Assembly: GCF_003853645.1 (NCBI RefSeq)
Contig: NZ_QTPO01000008.1
Span: 62,001-126,000 of the forward strand
DNA: 64,000 bases
Direction of reading: 5' to 3'
Source: Burkholderia sp. Bp9143
GTDB lineage: Bacteria > Pseudomonadota > Gammaproteobacteria > Burkholderiales > Burkholderiaceae
The position numbers and the translations under genes are program-made. The notes beneath the pieces were generated by a model. The model worked only from the letters and a program-made list of their open reading frames with translations, searched no databases and was not told the DNA's origin. This document shows, in pieces, positions 25,641 to 34,074 of the stretch (position 1 is the first letter of the stretch; every line of letters starts with the position of its first letter).

Positions 25641-27362
25641 TCAATGCGCGTGCGCGGCCGCCACCGGCTTCGCCATCCTGCCGAGCACGTGCTCGGTCAT
25701 CCCGCGCGCGAGTTCGCTCTCGCCCATGAACACGGTGCCGATGCCCTCGCTCGACAGCAAGTCGGCCTCGTCGCTGCTGTTCGTGCACAGCACGACCTCC
25801 AGCGTCGGGTTCAGCGTGCGCGAGATCTCGACGATCTGCCTCACGTCGAATACGTCCGGCAGCGTGACGACCAGCATCCCGGCGCGCGCGATATGCGCCT
25901 GCACGAGCACGACCGGCTCGATCGCGTCGCCCGACACGGCCGCGACACCGTCCGCGCGCAGCTTCTCGACGAGCTCGCGATTCTGCTCGACGACGACATA
26001 GGCGATCCCGCGCTCGTCCAGCGCATGCGCGATCCGCGTGCCGACCTTGCCGTAGCCGACGATCACGACCTGCCCGGTCAGATGCGTCTGCGGCGTCGAC
26101 ATCGGTAGCGCGGCGAGCGGATCGTCGCGTGCCTCGAGCTTGCGCGCGAACGCCGAATGCTTGCGGATCCATGCGAGCGCCGGATCGATCATCGCGAACA
26201 GCAGCGTGTTCATCGCGATCGAGATCAGCGCGACCGCGAGAATCAGGCTCTGCCCTTCGGCCGACAGCAGCCCGAGCGCCCGGCCGAGCCCCGCGAGAAT
26301 GAACGAGAACTCGCCGATCTGCGCGAGGCCCGCGCCGACCGTCAGCGCGGTGTTCAGCGGATAACGGAACGCGATCACGAGCGCGACCGCCGCGAGCGTC
26401 TTGCCGATCAGCACGATCGCCGCGACCTCGATCACGTGCAGCGGCTCGGCGAGCAGCACCTTCGGGTCGAACAGCATCCCGACCGAAATGAAGAACAGCA
26501 CCGAGAACGCGTCGCGCAGCGGCAGCGTCTCGTCGGCCGCGCGCCGGCTGAACTCCGACTCGCGCATCATCATCCCGGCGAAGAACGCGCCGAGCGCGAA
26601 CGACACGTCGAACAGCTTCGCCGCGCCGAACGCGATGCCGACCGCCGCGGCAATCATGCACAGTGTGAACAGCTCGCGCGAACCGGTGCGTGCGACGAGC
26701 CACAGGATGCGCGGGAACACGCGCTTGCCGACCACGAGCATCAGCGCGATGAATGCGGCAACCTTCAGCATCGTGACGCCGAGCGTGCCCCACACGCTGC
26801 CGCCGGCCGCGTGCGCGTCGCCGGGCGGTGTGCCGCCGAGCAGCCCCGCGACGGGCGGCAGCAGCACGAGCACGAGCACCATCACGAGATCCTCGACGAC
26901 GAGCCAGCCGACCGCAATGCGCCCGTTCACCGTCTCGACGAGCCCGCGCCCCTCGAGCGCCCGCAACAGCACGACCGTGCTCGCGACCGACAGCGCAAGC
27001 CCGAACACGAGCGCCGCACCGAGGCTCCAGCCCCAGGTGAGCGCGAGCCCGCCGCCGAGCAGCGTCGCGACGGTAATCTGGACGACGGCCCCCGGCAGCG
27101 CGATCTTGCGCACCGCGAGCAGGTCGCCGAGCGAGAAATGGAGGCCGACGCCGAACATCAGCAGCATCACGCCGACTTCGGCGAGCTGCTGCGCGAGCGA
27201 CAGGTCGCCGACGAAACCGGGCGTGCCGGGGCCGATCACGATCCCGGCGAGCAGATAGCCGACGAGCGGCGGCATTTTCAGCAGCGACGCGAGGTAACCG
27301 AAGATCATCGCGAGACCGAAACCGGCCGCGAGCAACGCAATCAGGCTGACGTCATGAGGCAT
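25641..27362 (-). CDS. ybaL: CPA2-family cation/proton antiporter with RCK domain, YbaL-like
   Basis: A 573-aa inner-membrane transporter. About 12-13 hydrophobic helices carry the Na+/H+ exchanger fold: LVGYLLAGIVIGPGTPGF, LMFGVGLHFSLGDL, GWLVVEDLVMVLVLVLLPPV and DVSFALGAFFAGMMMRESE. A cytoplasmic TrkA-N/RCK Rossmann domain follows near residue 405 (GQVVIVGYGKVGTRIAHAL), then a short His-rich end (AHAH). The closest relative recalled is E. coli YbaL rather than KefB/C. A GGGAGGGGG site sits just ahead of the ATG. It converges with the PBP gene; no partner KefF/G gene is adjacent. Ion selectivity (K+ or Na+) is not readable. Confidence 0.9.
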   Translation of the reverse strand: MPHDVSLIALLAAGFGLAMIFGYLASLLKMPPLVGYLLAGIVIGPGTPGFVGDLSLAQQLAEVGVMLLMFGVGLHFSLGDLLAVRKIALPGAVVQITVATLLGGGLALTWGWSLGAALVFGLALSVASTVVLLRALEGRGLVETVNGRIAVGWLVVEDLVMVLVLVLLPPVAGLLGGTPPGDAHAAGGSVWGTLGVTMLKVAAFIALMLVVGKRVFPRILWLVARTGSRELFTLCMIAAAVGIAFGAAKLFDVSFALGAFFAGMMMRESEFSRRAADETLPLRDAFSVLFFISVGMLFDPKVLLAEPLHVIEVAAIVLIGKTLAAVALVIAFRYPLNTALTVGAGLAQIGEFSFILAGLGRALGLLSAEGQSLILAVALISIAMNTLLFAMIDPALAWIRKHSAFARKLEARDDPLAALPMSTPQTHLTGQVVIVGYGKVGTRIAHALDERGIAYVVVEQNRELVEKLRADGVAAVSGDAIEPVVLVQAHIARAGMLVVTLPDVFDVRQIVEISRTLNPTLEVVLCTNSSDEADLLSSEGIGTVFMGESELARGMTEHVLGRMAKPVAAAHAH

Positions 27363-27571
27363 CCCCCCTCCCGAATTCTTGTAACGATTTAGTAAGGTTA
27401 AAGAATGGAAGGATAAGGGATGAGGCGAAAAATTGGCGCGCCACGACGAAAAATACACGCGGTGGCACGCCATTGCAGGGTACAACCCCGGGCAGGCGGA
27501 ACGCACCCCGCGGGCCGGTTGGCGCCGCGAGGCGGATCGATCGGGCGGGGCCGGATGCCCCGCCGCGTGCG

Positions 27572-28996
27572 TCAGCGAGACGCCTGCGGGAACCGTGCGC
27601 CCGGCGGCGGCTCCGGCCGCGTCGACGGCGTGCCCTTGCGCACCTTCGCGACCTGCGCGGCCGTGATCGTCGCGCCCGTATTGCCCCAGCTCGTGCGCAC
27701 GAAGTTCGACACGTCCGCCACTTCCTGATCCGACAGGCGCCAGCCGAACGGCGGCATCGTGAAGGTCGACGGCGCCGCATGCGTGCCCTGCAGCGCGCTG
27801 CCTTCCAGCACGACGTGGATCAGCGACGTCGGATCCTCGCCCTGCACGACCGGGTTGCCGGCGAGCGCCGGAAACACGCGCGTGTAGCCGTGGCCGTCGC
27901 TGCGGTGGCACGCCATGCAGTTGTCGCGATAGACGGCGGCGCCCGGCCTGCCCGCATCGCCGGTCTGCAGCGCCTTCGCCGCGGCCGCGTCGTACACGTG
28001 CGGCTGCTCGCCCTGCACGCGCGGCGGTAGCGTCTTCAGGTAGCGCGCGATCGCGGTCAGGTCGGCGTCGGTCATGTGCTGCATGCTGTGGCCGACCACG
28101 TCCGTCATCCCGCCGAACGCGGCCGTGCGCAGCGTGCGGCCGGTCTTCAGGAACTGCACGATCTCGGTTTGGCTCCACGTGCCGAGCCCGGTGCGCGGCT
28201 CGCCGCGCAGGCTCGTCGGCACCCAGCCGTCGATCGCCGCGCCGCCGGCCAGGAAGTCGAGGCCGCCCACGTCGGTCAGCGCGCGCTCCTGCATCGTCAC
28301 CGCGCGCGGCGTGTGGCACGCGCCGCAGTGGCCGAGCCCCTGCACGAGATACGCGCCGCGCGCGACCACCGGATCGGTGTACGGCGCCGCATCGAACGGT
28401 TTCGGCGTCGGCGCGAACAGCTTGCGCCAGAACGTCAGCGGCCAGCGCATCGACAGCGGCCACACGATGTCGACCGCGCGGTTCTCGTGCTCGACCGGTG
28501 CGACGCCGTGCATGAAGTACGCGTACAGCGCCTTCACGTCGTCGTCGCTCAGGCGCGCGTAGGACGGGTACGGCATCGCCGGGTACATCGTGTCGCCGTT
28601 CTTGCGCACGCCCTCGCGCACGGCATGGGTGAAGTCGTCGAGCGTCCAGCCGCCGAGGCCCGTCTTCGGGTCCGGCGTGATGTTGGTCGAATAGATCGCG
28701 CCGATCGGCGTGTCAAACTTCAGCCCGCCCGCGAACGGCTTGCCGCCGCCCGCGGTATGGCACGCGATGCAGTCGCCCGCGCGGGCGAGGTATTCGCCGC
28801 GCTTGACCAGGCTCGCCTCGGCCGACTGTGCGACCGGTGCGGCCGACGGGCCCGAAGCCGCGGCCGGCGCCGCCGGTTGCGCGAAGGCCGACCCGCCGGC
28901 GAGACCGAACGCCGCCCATGCCGTGCCGATCGCCAGTGCGCGCCGCAGCGGGGAAATCCGGCGCGCGGCGTTGTGGTGGTTCACTGTCCTCTTCAT
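27572..28996 (-). CDS. triple-haem cytochrome c subunit of a gluconate dehydrogenase-like complex
   Basis: A 474-aa periplasmic protein with a signal peptide ending SAFAQ and an Ala/Pro-rich linker. Three c-type haem motifs are CIACH (76-80), CGACH (224-228) and CMACH (360-364). The spacing and size match the cytochrome subunits of membrane-bound alcohol, sorbitol and gluconate dehydrogenases, which pass electrons to ubiquinone. Its start overlaps the GMC dehydrogenase stop by 4 bases (ATGA), so it is the third gene of a gamma-alpha-beta unit. The C-terminal TRPEPPPGARFPQASR tail is probably disordered. Confidence 0.94.
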   Translation of the reverse strand: MKRTVNHHNAARRISPLRRALAIGTAWAAFGLAGGSAFAQPAAPAAASGPSAAPVAQSAEASLVKRGEYLARAGDCIACHTAGGGKPFAGGLKFDTPIGAIYSTNITPDPKTGLGGWTLDDFTHAVREGVRKNGDTMYPAMPYPSYARLSDDDVKALYAYFMHGVAPVEHENRAVDIVWPLSMRWPLTFWRKLFAPTPKPFDAAPYTDPVVARGAYLVQGLGHCGACHTPRAVTMQERALTDVGGLDFLAGGAAIDGWVPTSLRGEPRTGLGTWSQTEIVQFLKTGRTLRTAAFGGMTDVVGHSMQHMTDADLTAIARYLKTLPPRVQGEQPHVYDAAAAKALQTGDAGRPGAAVYRDNCMACHRSDGHGYTRVFPALAGNPVVQGEDPTSLIHVVLEGSALQGTHAAPSTFTMPPFGWRLSDQEVADVSNFVRTSWGNTGATITAAQVAKVRKGTPSTRPEPPPGARFPQASR

Positions 28997-30771
28997 ACGG
29001 TCACCAGCGGGGCGGGATTCTTCAGGTATTGCTCGCGGATCGCGCGTGCCGACCAGTAGGCCAGCGCCGCGATGATTCCAGTCGGGTTGTAGCCGATGCC
29101 CTGCGGCAGCGCCGACGCGCCCATCACGAACACGTTGTGCACGTCCCAGCACTGCAGGTAGCGGTTCAGCACGCTCGTCTTCGGATCGGTGCCCATGATC
29201 GCGCCGCCGACCAGGTGGGTCGTCTGGTACGCGCGCGAATCGAAGTGCTTGCCGAACTCGCGCGTCGACACGCCGATCGCCTTCGGCCCCATCGCCTCCG
29301 CGATCTTCTTCATCTGCCCGGTCACGTACTGCGCCATCTTGATGTCGTTGTCCTTCCAGTCGAAGGTCATCCGCAACAACGGCTGGCCGTACGAATCGCG
29401 ATAGGTCGGATCGAGGTCGAGGTACACGTCGCGGTACGACATGTTCGTACCGTGCGCGTCCATCGAGATCGTGTGCGCGTAGTTGTCCTTCACGGCCTTC
29501 TTCCACGCGGCGCCCCACTGCGGCGTGCCCGGCGGCGTCGCGATGCCGCTGATCGGCTTCACGCCGGCCTGGTTCACCCACAGCGGCGAGCCGCCGACGA
29601 AGCCGAGCGGACCGTGGTCGAAGTTGTCCGCGTTGAAGTCGTCCACCGCGACGCCGTTGCCGCCCGCGCCGATGAACGGGTTCGTGAAGGTGTCCTTGTC
29701 GAAGAACGCCTTGATCGTCGACAGGTTCTGGTACGCGAAATTGCGGCCCACCACGCCTTCGCCGGAGATCGGGTCGTACGGCTTGCCGATGCCCGACAGC
29801 AGCAGCAGGTGCACGTTGTGATACTGGAACGCGGCCACGATCACGAGATCGGCCGGCTGGTGCACTTCACGCCCGGCCGGGTCGACGTAGGTCACGCCCG
29901 TCGCGCGCTTCTTCGTGTCGTCGAGGTCCACGCGCAGCACGTGGCACTTCGAGCGCAGCTCGAAATTCGGCACCTGCTTCAGCGCGGGCAGAATGTTCAG
30001 GTTCGGCGACGCCTTCGAGTACATGTAGCACGCGTAGCCGCTGCAATAACCGCAGAAATTGCACGGCCCCATCTGCACGCCGTACGGGTTCGTGTACGGA
30101 CCCGACGTGTTCGCCGACGGCAGCCGGTACGGATGCAGCCCGAGCGACTTCGCGGCCTCGGAGAAGCGCTGCGCCGAATACGTATTGAGCTGCGCGGGCA
30201 GCGGGAAGTTGTCGCTGCGGCTCGCCTCGAACACGTTGCCGTCGCCGACCACCTTGCCGCCGACCTTGTACGCCTGCCCCGACGTGCCGAACACCTTCTC
30301 GGCGAAGTCGAAATACGGCTCGAGCTCGTCGTAGGTGACGCCGGTGTCCTGGATCGTCATCCCTTCGGGGATGAACTTCTTGCCGTAGCGCTCTTCGTAG
30401 TGGCTGCGCAGGCGCAACTCTTCCGGCGTGATCCGGAAATGCACGCCCGACCAGTGCAGCCCCGCGCCGCCGACGCCCTCGCCCGGCAGGAACGCGGCGA
30501 GCTGCCGGTACGGCAGCGCGGTGTCGTGCACGCCGTGGCGGATCGACACGGTCGTCTTCGACAGGTCGAGGAACAGCTTCTTGCGGATGTTGTAGGTCAA
30601 CTCGTCGATCGTGTTCGGATACGCGCCGTCCGGATAGGTGTCGCGATACTCGCCGCGCTCGAGCGCGACGACGTTCAGGCCCGCTTCCGTCAGTTCCTTC
30701 GCGAGAATCGCGCCGGTCCAGCCGAAGCCGACGATCACCGCATCGACGTGCGGCTTCTTTTCTGCGGCCAT
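28993..30771 (-). CDS. FAD-dependent GMC oxidoreductase, gluconate 2-dehydrogenase large subunit type
   Basis: A 592-aa flavoprotein. The ADP-binding motif is VDAVIVGFGWTGAILAKEL near residues 9-27, ending in the ribose-binding Glu of ALERGEYRD. Other GMC features are GVGGAGLHWSG, the Cys-rich segment CNFCGYCSGYACYMYSK (which may hold an iron-sulfur centre as in related dehydrogenases) and the C-terminal HLVGGAIMGTDP and NPTGIIAALAY. It lacks its own signal and is expected to be exported with the Tat-bearing subunit 3. Length fits gluconate rather than glucose dehydrogenases. Products would be 2-ketogluconate or similar. Start: first ATG, sharing a base with the upstream stop (TGATG). Confidence 0.92.
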   Translation of the reverse strand: MAAEKKPHVDAVIVGFGWTGAILAKELTEAGLNVVALERGEYRDTYPDGAYPNTIDELTYNIRKKLFLDLSKTTVSIRHGVHDTALPYRQLAAFLPGEGVGGAGLHWSGVHFRITPEELRLRSHYEERYGKKFIPEGMTIQDTGVTYDELEPYFDFAEKVFGTSGQAYKVGGKVVGDGNVFEASRSDNFPLPAQLNTYSAQRFSEAAKSLGLHPYRLPSANTSGPYTNPYGVQMGPCNFCGYCSGYACYMYSKASPNLNILPALKQVPNFELRSKCHVLRVDLDDTKKRATGVTYVDPAGREVHQPADLVIVAAFQYHNVHLLLLSGIGKPYDPISGEGVVGRNFAYQNLSTIKAFFDKDTFTNPFIGAGGNGVAVDDFNADNFDHGPLGFVGGSPLWVNQAGVKPISGIATPPGTPQWGAAWKKAVKDNYAHTISMDAHGTNMSYRDVYLDLDPTYRDSYGQPLLRMTFDWKDNDIKMAQYVTGQMKKIAEAMGPKAIGVSTREFGKHFDSRAYQTTHLVGGAIMGTDPKTSVLNRYLQCWDVHNVFVMGASALPQGIGYNPTGIIAALAYWSARAIREQYLKNPAPLVTV

Positions 30772-31508
30772 CAGGTGCGCTCCCCGTTGATCGAGACCGG
30801 GCCGTACGGATAGGGCTTGCCGTTCTGGTTGACGAAATCCATGAAGTCGGCGCGCGCGCCCGGAAAACCGATCATCTTCCACGCAGCCATGTCGTGATTG
30901 CCGCCGTGCACCGGATCGCAGAAGTAGCCTTCGCGCGTGTTCTGCAGCAACTGGCCGAAGAACACCGTGGACGGCACGTCGTCGATCTGCGCACCGCCTT
31001 TCTCCAGCGCACCGAGCACGGTGTCGCGAGTCGGCGCGTCGAGGTCGGCGAACGCCTTGCCGTGGGCCTTGTCGCAATAGCGATTGACCGCCGCGATGCC
31101 GAGCCGGTAAATGTCGCGCGGCACGAGCTTGAGCTGGTAGCCGAGTTCGGGCACGCCCTGCTGGAACGGCCCCTGCATGTACCACGTCGCGCCGTGCGCA
31201 TACGGGGTTTCCATCTGGCGGTCGATGAATTCGGGCACGCCGGATTCGAGCGCGCCAGGGCCCTCGGCGTCGGCCGGGATCAGCCGGTCAACGGCGGCCT
31301 GGATGAACGCCCACTCCTTCGCGTCGAAGAAGGTCGGCTTGTACGGCGCGCGTTCGGCGCCGGCCGACGCGGTGGAGGCATTGCCGGCCGCGGTCGAGGA
31401 CGACGACGCGCGCAGGTCGCAACCGGCGACCGACGCGATCGGCACGAGCGCGACCGACGTCCGCAGGAAGCGGCGACGCGAGTTGGGTTTGTCGAGTGGC
31501 GTGGACAT
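30771..31508 (-). CDS. gluconate 2-dehydrogenase subunit 3-like, Tat-exported hitch-hiker subunit
   Basis: A 245-aa small subunit with a twin-arginine leader (NSRRRFLRTSVALVPIASVAG) followed by a Cys (GCDL) in a lipobox-like position. The mature part has the family strings FFDAKEWAFIQAAVDRLIPAD, TWYMQGPFQQGVPELGYQ and EGYFCDPVHGGN. In known complexes this subunit carries the flavoprotein through the Tat pathway. It is the first gene of the operon, and an operator-like palindrome sits about 370 bases upstream. The ATG gives MSTPLDKPNSRRR; longer upstream frames are GC bias. Confidence 0.92.
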   Translation of the reverse strand: MSTPLDKPNSRRRFLRTSVALVPIASVAGCDLRASSSSTAAGNASTASAGAERAPYKPTFFDAKEWAFIQAAVDRLIPADAEGPGALESGVPEFIDRQMETPYAHGATWYMQGPFQQGVPELGYQLKLVPRDIYRLGIAAVNRYCDKAHGKAFADLDAPTRDTVLGALEKGGAQIDDVPSTVFFGQLLQNTREGYFCDPVHGGNHDMAAWKMIGFPGARADFMDFVNQNGKPYPYGPVSINGERT

Positions 31509-32149
31509 GGTCGGATGTTGATCGTTGGGGAGCGTGGCTCGGGCACGCGCATTCCGCATGCGGCATGCCCGACACGGCAGCCGTGCCGCGCGCGGCCGGC
31601 CGCCCTGTTCTTGCGGTGTTGCGAACAACCTCGATGCGGGCGCCGGCCGCGCACCGCGCGGTGGCACCGTCATCGAGCCGCGCGTGTGCCGGTTCCGGCG
31701 CACTGCGGAGTCGACCTCTTCGCGGGTCTGATCGTCGGACAAATAGCGGCTTACCGCCCGCATCTGTCCTCATCGCCATGGCTCTGTTCAACTTGGCCGT
31801 CGCACCGGCCGACGGCCAGCGCAACGTGCACGACCCTCACTCCGAGCCCGGCGACAAATTGCCGCGAATTATAGATGGAACCGGTTCCATTTCCAAAGGG
31901 TTCAATGCAATTCATTACATCGAAAACCGCAACAATGGGGAAATCGTTTTCCGGAATACGCAAGAGCCGTAGTGCGGTCGTATCGTCGATCGCCGGGCCG
32001 GACGCACGCACCGGCTTCGCCCGATCGGCGCCGTCGTTTTCTTGGGGGGATCCCCCCGCGCCGGTCGGCGCTTTCCATCGCGGTGCTGCGTCGCGACGCG
32101 CGTTACGGCTTCGCTCGCGGCAAAACGGCCGCCCCGCTCGGCGTGGCGC
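31509..32149. other. 641-base intergenic region upstream of the gluconate dehydrogenase operon
   Basis: It separates the dehydrogenase operon and the DUF3995 gene, both leftward. The middle is AT-richer and holds a 16-base perfect palindrome at 31875-31890. No convincing gene; an 86-codon open frame on the minus strand here has no family features. Confidence 0.5.
31875..31890. promoter_or_regulatory. LacI/PtxS-type operator palindrome
   Basis: A perfect 16-base palindrome ATGGAACCGGTTCCAT. Its centre AACCGGTT and outer TG/CA match the form of LacI-family operators: PtxS of Pseudomonas, as recalled, binds TGAAACCGGTTTCA and GntR of E. coli binds ATGTTACCGGTAACAT. Being ahead of a gluconate dehydrogenase operon, control by 2-ketogluconate or gluconate is a strong inference; the regulator is not in the window. 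Confidence 0.65.
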
Positions 32150-32566
32150 TCACCACGGCCACAGCATCGACGCGATCGACAACGACAGCGCCACGCACAG
32201 CGGCGAGTAACACAGACTGTCCAGGCGCGCGAAAAGCGACCCGCGAACCCGCTTGAAGAAGCCCACGTAGCGGAAATCGCCGACCGCGCGCACCGCGAAG
32301 ATCAATGCGAGCGCAACGACCGCGAACGCGATCGCACTCGGATACAGGTTCGGCCACAGCCAGCCCGCGCGCGACGCCACCGCGCTTGCGCCGGCCAGCA
32401 ACGCCGCCGCGACGGCGAGCGTGCCGAGCACGGTCGGCCGCAGCAACGGTACGCCGTCCTGTTCCGGAATGGCCGCCCGCTTGCCGAGCCGTCCGCCGAA
32501 CGCCCAGTAGACGTGAACGAGTGCGATCGCACAAAGCGTCGGCACGCTGAAATACGCGCCCGTCAT
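32150..32566 (-). CDS. DUF3995 membrane protein
   Basis: A 138-aa inner-membrane protein with four hydrophobic helices. It starts MTGAYFSVPTLCAIALVHVYWAFGG and ends with the family signature RAVGDFRYVGFFKRVRGSLFARLDSLCYSPLC. Function of the family is unknown. The true start is ATG at 32566; the frame runs on far upstream only through GC bias. Its leader holds three tandem TCGTGTCG octamers 23-46 bases before the ATG. It is divergent from ald. No partner is evident. Confidence 0.85.
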   Translation of the reverse strand: MTGAYFSVPTLCAIALVHVYWAFGGRLGKRAAIPEQDGVPLLRPTVLGTLAVAAALLAGASAVASRAGWLWPNLYPSAIAFAVVALALIFAVRAVGDFRYVGFFKRVRGSLFARLDSLCYSPLCVALSLSIASMLWPW

Positions 32567-32917
32567 GTCGGTAAGGTTCCTTGTCTCATCGTGTCGTCGT
32601 GTCGTCGTGTCGCGATCCAGCCGGAAGGATTCCGGCGCGCGGCCTCGTTTCGCGCCACACGAGACGATACCCAAACCGTGTACCGCATGCATTGCGACCT
32701 CCGGTCGCAATACGCCATGCCGCGTGTTGCGGTGCAGTGCGCGTCGCATCGGGCCGCCGCTTGACTTCCCTCCGGGCACCGCTACCCTTTTATTCCAATA
32801 CGGCACTCGAACCGTGCATGCGCAACCGTCGCACACGTGCCGTTCGCCGGCACGCATGGTCGAACGATCGCGGCGCGCTCGGGCACGACAACAATGACGA
32901 ACCCATGGAGACGACTC
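32567..32917. other. 351-base divergent region between DUF3995 gene and ald
   Basis: It contains the promoters of both genes and the octamer repeat at 32589-32612. No gene or obvious Lrp-type site could be fixed by eye. Confidence 0.4.
32589..32612. repeat. three tandem TCGTGTCG octamers
   Basis: Three exact copies with no spacer, in the leader of the DUF3995 gene. Simple octamers can vary in copy number by slippage; whether this one does cannot be told from one sequence. Confidence 0.75.
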
Positions 32918-34033
32918 ATGCTGATCGGTGTGCCGAAAGAGATCAAGAACTACGAATACCGCGTCGGCCTCACGCCGGCCGGCGCACACGAACTCACGCG
33001 GCACGGCCACCGCGTGCTCGTGCAGCGCGGCGCGGGCACCGCGATCGGCCTGCTCGACGACGACTACATGGCCGCCGGCGCGGCCCTGTGCGACGACGCG
33101 CGCGACATCTTCGCGCGCGCCGACATGATCATCAAGGTCAAGGAGCCGCAGGCGGCCGAGTGCGCGATGCTGCGGCGCGGACAGATTCTTTATACGTATC
33201 TGCATCTCGCGCCCGATCCCGAGCAGGCGGCCGCGCTCGTGAAGTCCGGCGCGGTCTGCATCGCGTACGAAACCGTGACGGGCCCCGGCGGCGGACTGCC
33301 GCTGCTCGCGCCGATGAGCGAGGTCGCGGGACGCATGTCGATCCAGGTCGCGGCAACGCACCTCGAAAGCCCCCGCGGCGGCCGCGGCGTGCTGATGGCC
33401 GGCGTACCGGGCGTGCCGGCCGCGCACGTCGTGGTGCTCGGCGCGGGCGTGGTGGGCACCGGTGCGCTGCAGATGGCGGTCGGCCTCGGCGCGCGCGTCA
33501 CCGTGCTCGACACGAACGTGGCCCGGTTGCGCCAGCTCGACCTGGTCTTCGCGAACCGGATCACGACCGTCTGCTCGAACGCGCATACGATCGACGAAGC
33601 CGTGCGCGACGCCGACGTCGTGATCGGCGCGGTGCTCGTGCCGGGCGCGTCGGCGCCGCGGCTCGTCACACGCGACATGATCGCGACGATGCGCACGGGC
33701 GCCGTCGTCGTCGACGTCGCGATCGACCAGGGCGGCTGCTTCGAGACATCGCATGCGACGACGCATGCGCAGCCGACCTTCGTCGTCGACGGCGTCGTGC
33801 ATTACTGCGTCGCAAACATGCCCGGCGCGGTCGCGCGTACGTCGACGTTCGCGTTGAACAACGCGACGCTCGGCCATGCGCTCGCGATCGCCGACAAGGG
33901 CTGGAAACGCGCGATGGCCGACGACCCGCATCTACGCGCGGGCCTGAACGTATGCGACGGCCACATCACGTACGAGGCCGTCGCGCTGGCGCTCGGACTG
34001 CCGTACGTACCGGCGGAAGACCTGCTGACCTGA
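32918..34033 (+). CDS. ald: alanine dehydrogenase
   Basis: A 371-aa NAD-dependent alanine dehydrogenase (L-alanine to pyruvate, NADH and ammonium). It starts MLIGVPKEIKNYEYRVGLTP, includes KVKEPQ, the Rossmann motif VVVLGAGVVGTGALQMA and the conserved IDQGGCFETSHATTH near the active site. Length is exactly typical. GGAG sits 9 bases upstream of the chosen ATG; earlier in-frame starts at 32837 or 32894 add a non-family leader. It converges with polX across a large hairpin. Regulation not visible. Confidence 0.95.
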   Translation: MLIGVPKEIKNYEYRVGLTPAGAHELTRHGHRVLVQRGAGTAIGLLDDDYMAAGAALCDDARDIFARADMIIKVKEPQAAECAMLRRGQILYTYLHLAPDPEQAAALVKSGAVCIAYETVTGPGGGLPLLAPMSEVAGRMSIQVAATHLESPRGGRGVLMAGVPGVPAAHVVVLGAGVVGTGALQMAVGLGARVTVLDTNVARLRQLDLVFANRITTVCSNAHTIDEAVRDADVVIGAVLVPGASAPRLVTRDMIATMRTGAVVVDVAIDQGGCFETSHATTHAQPTFVVDGVVHYCVANMPGAVARTSTFALNNATLGHALAIADKGWKRAMADDPHLRAGLNVCDGHITYEAVALALGLPYVPAEDLLT

Positions 34034-34040
34034 CTTCGGC

Positions 34041-34074
34041 GCGCGTGACGGCGCGCACGTGCGCCGTCACGCGC
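34041..34074. terminator. 14-bp perfect hairpin between ald and polX
   Basis: GCGCGTGACGGCGC and its exact complement flank a 6-base loop. The right arm contains the polX stop codon. A bidirectional transcription block for the convergent pair is the likely role, though no U-run follows. Confidence 0.6.

Noticed and set aside
25641-28463. Apparent 940-residue fusion of a cytochrome region to the YbaL-like antiporter
   Set aside because: The N-terminal part is an out-of-frame reading of the cytochrome gene; a strong ribosome site fixes the antiporter start at 27362.
31751-32011. 86-codon minus-strand frame in the gap upstream of the gluconate dehydrogenase operon
   Set aside because: No ribosome site or family features, and it spans the operator palindrome.
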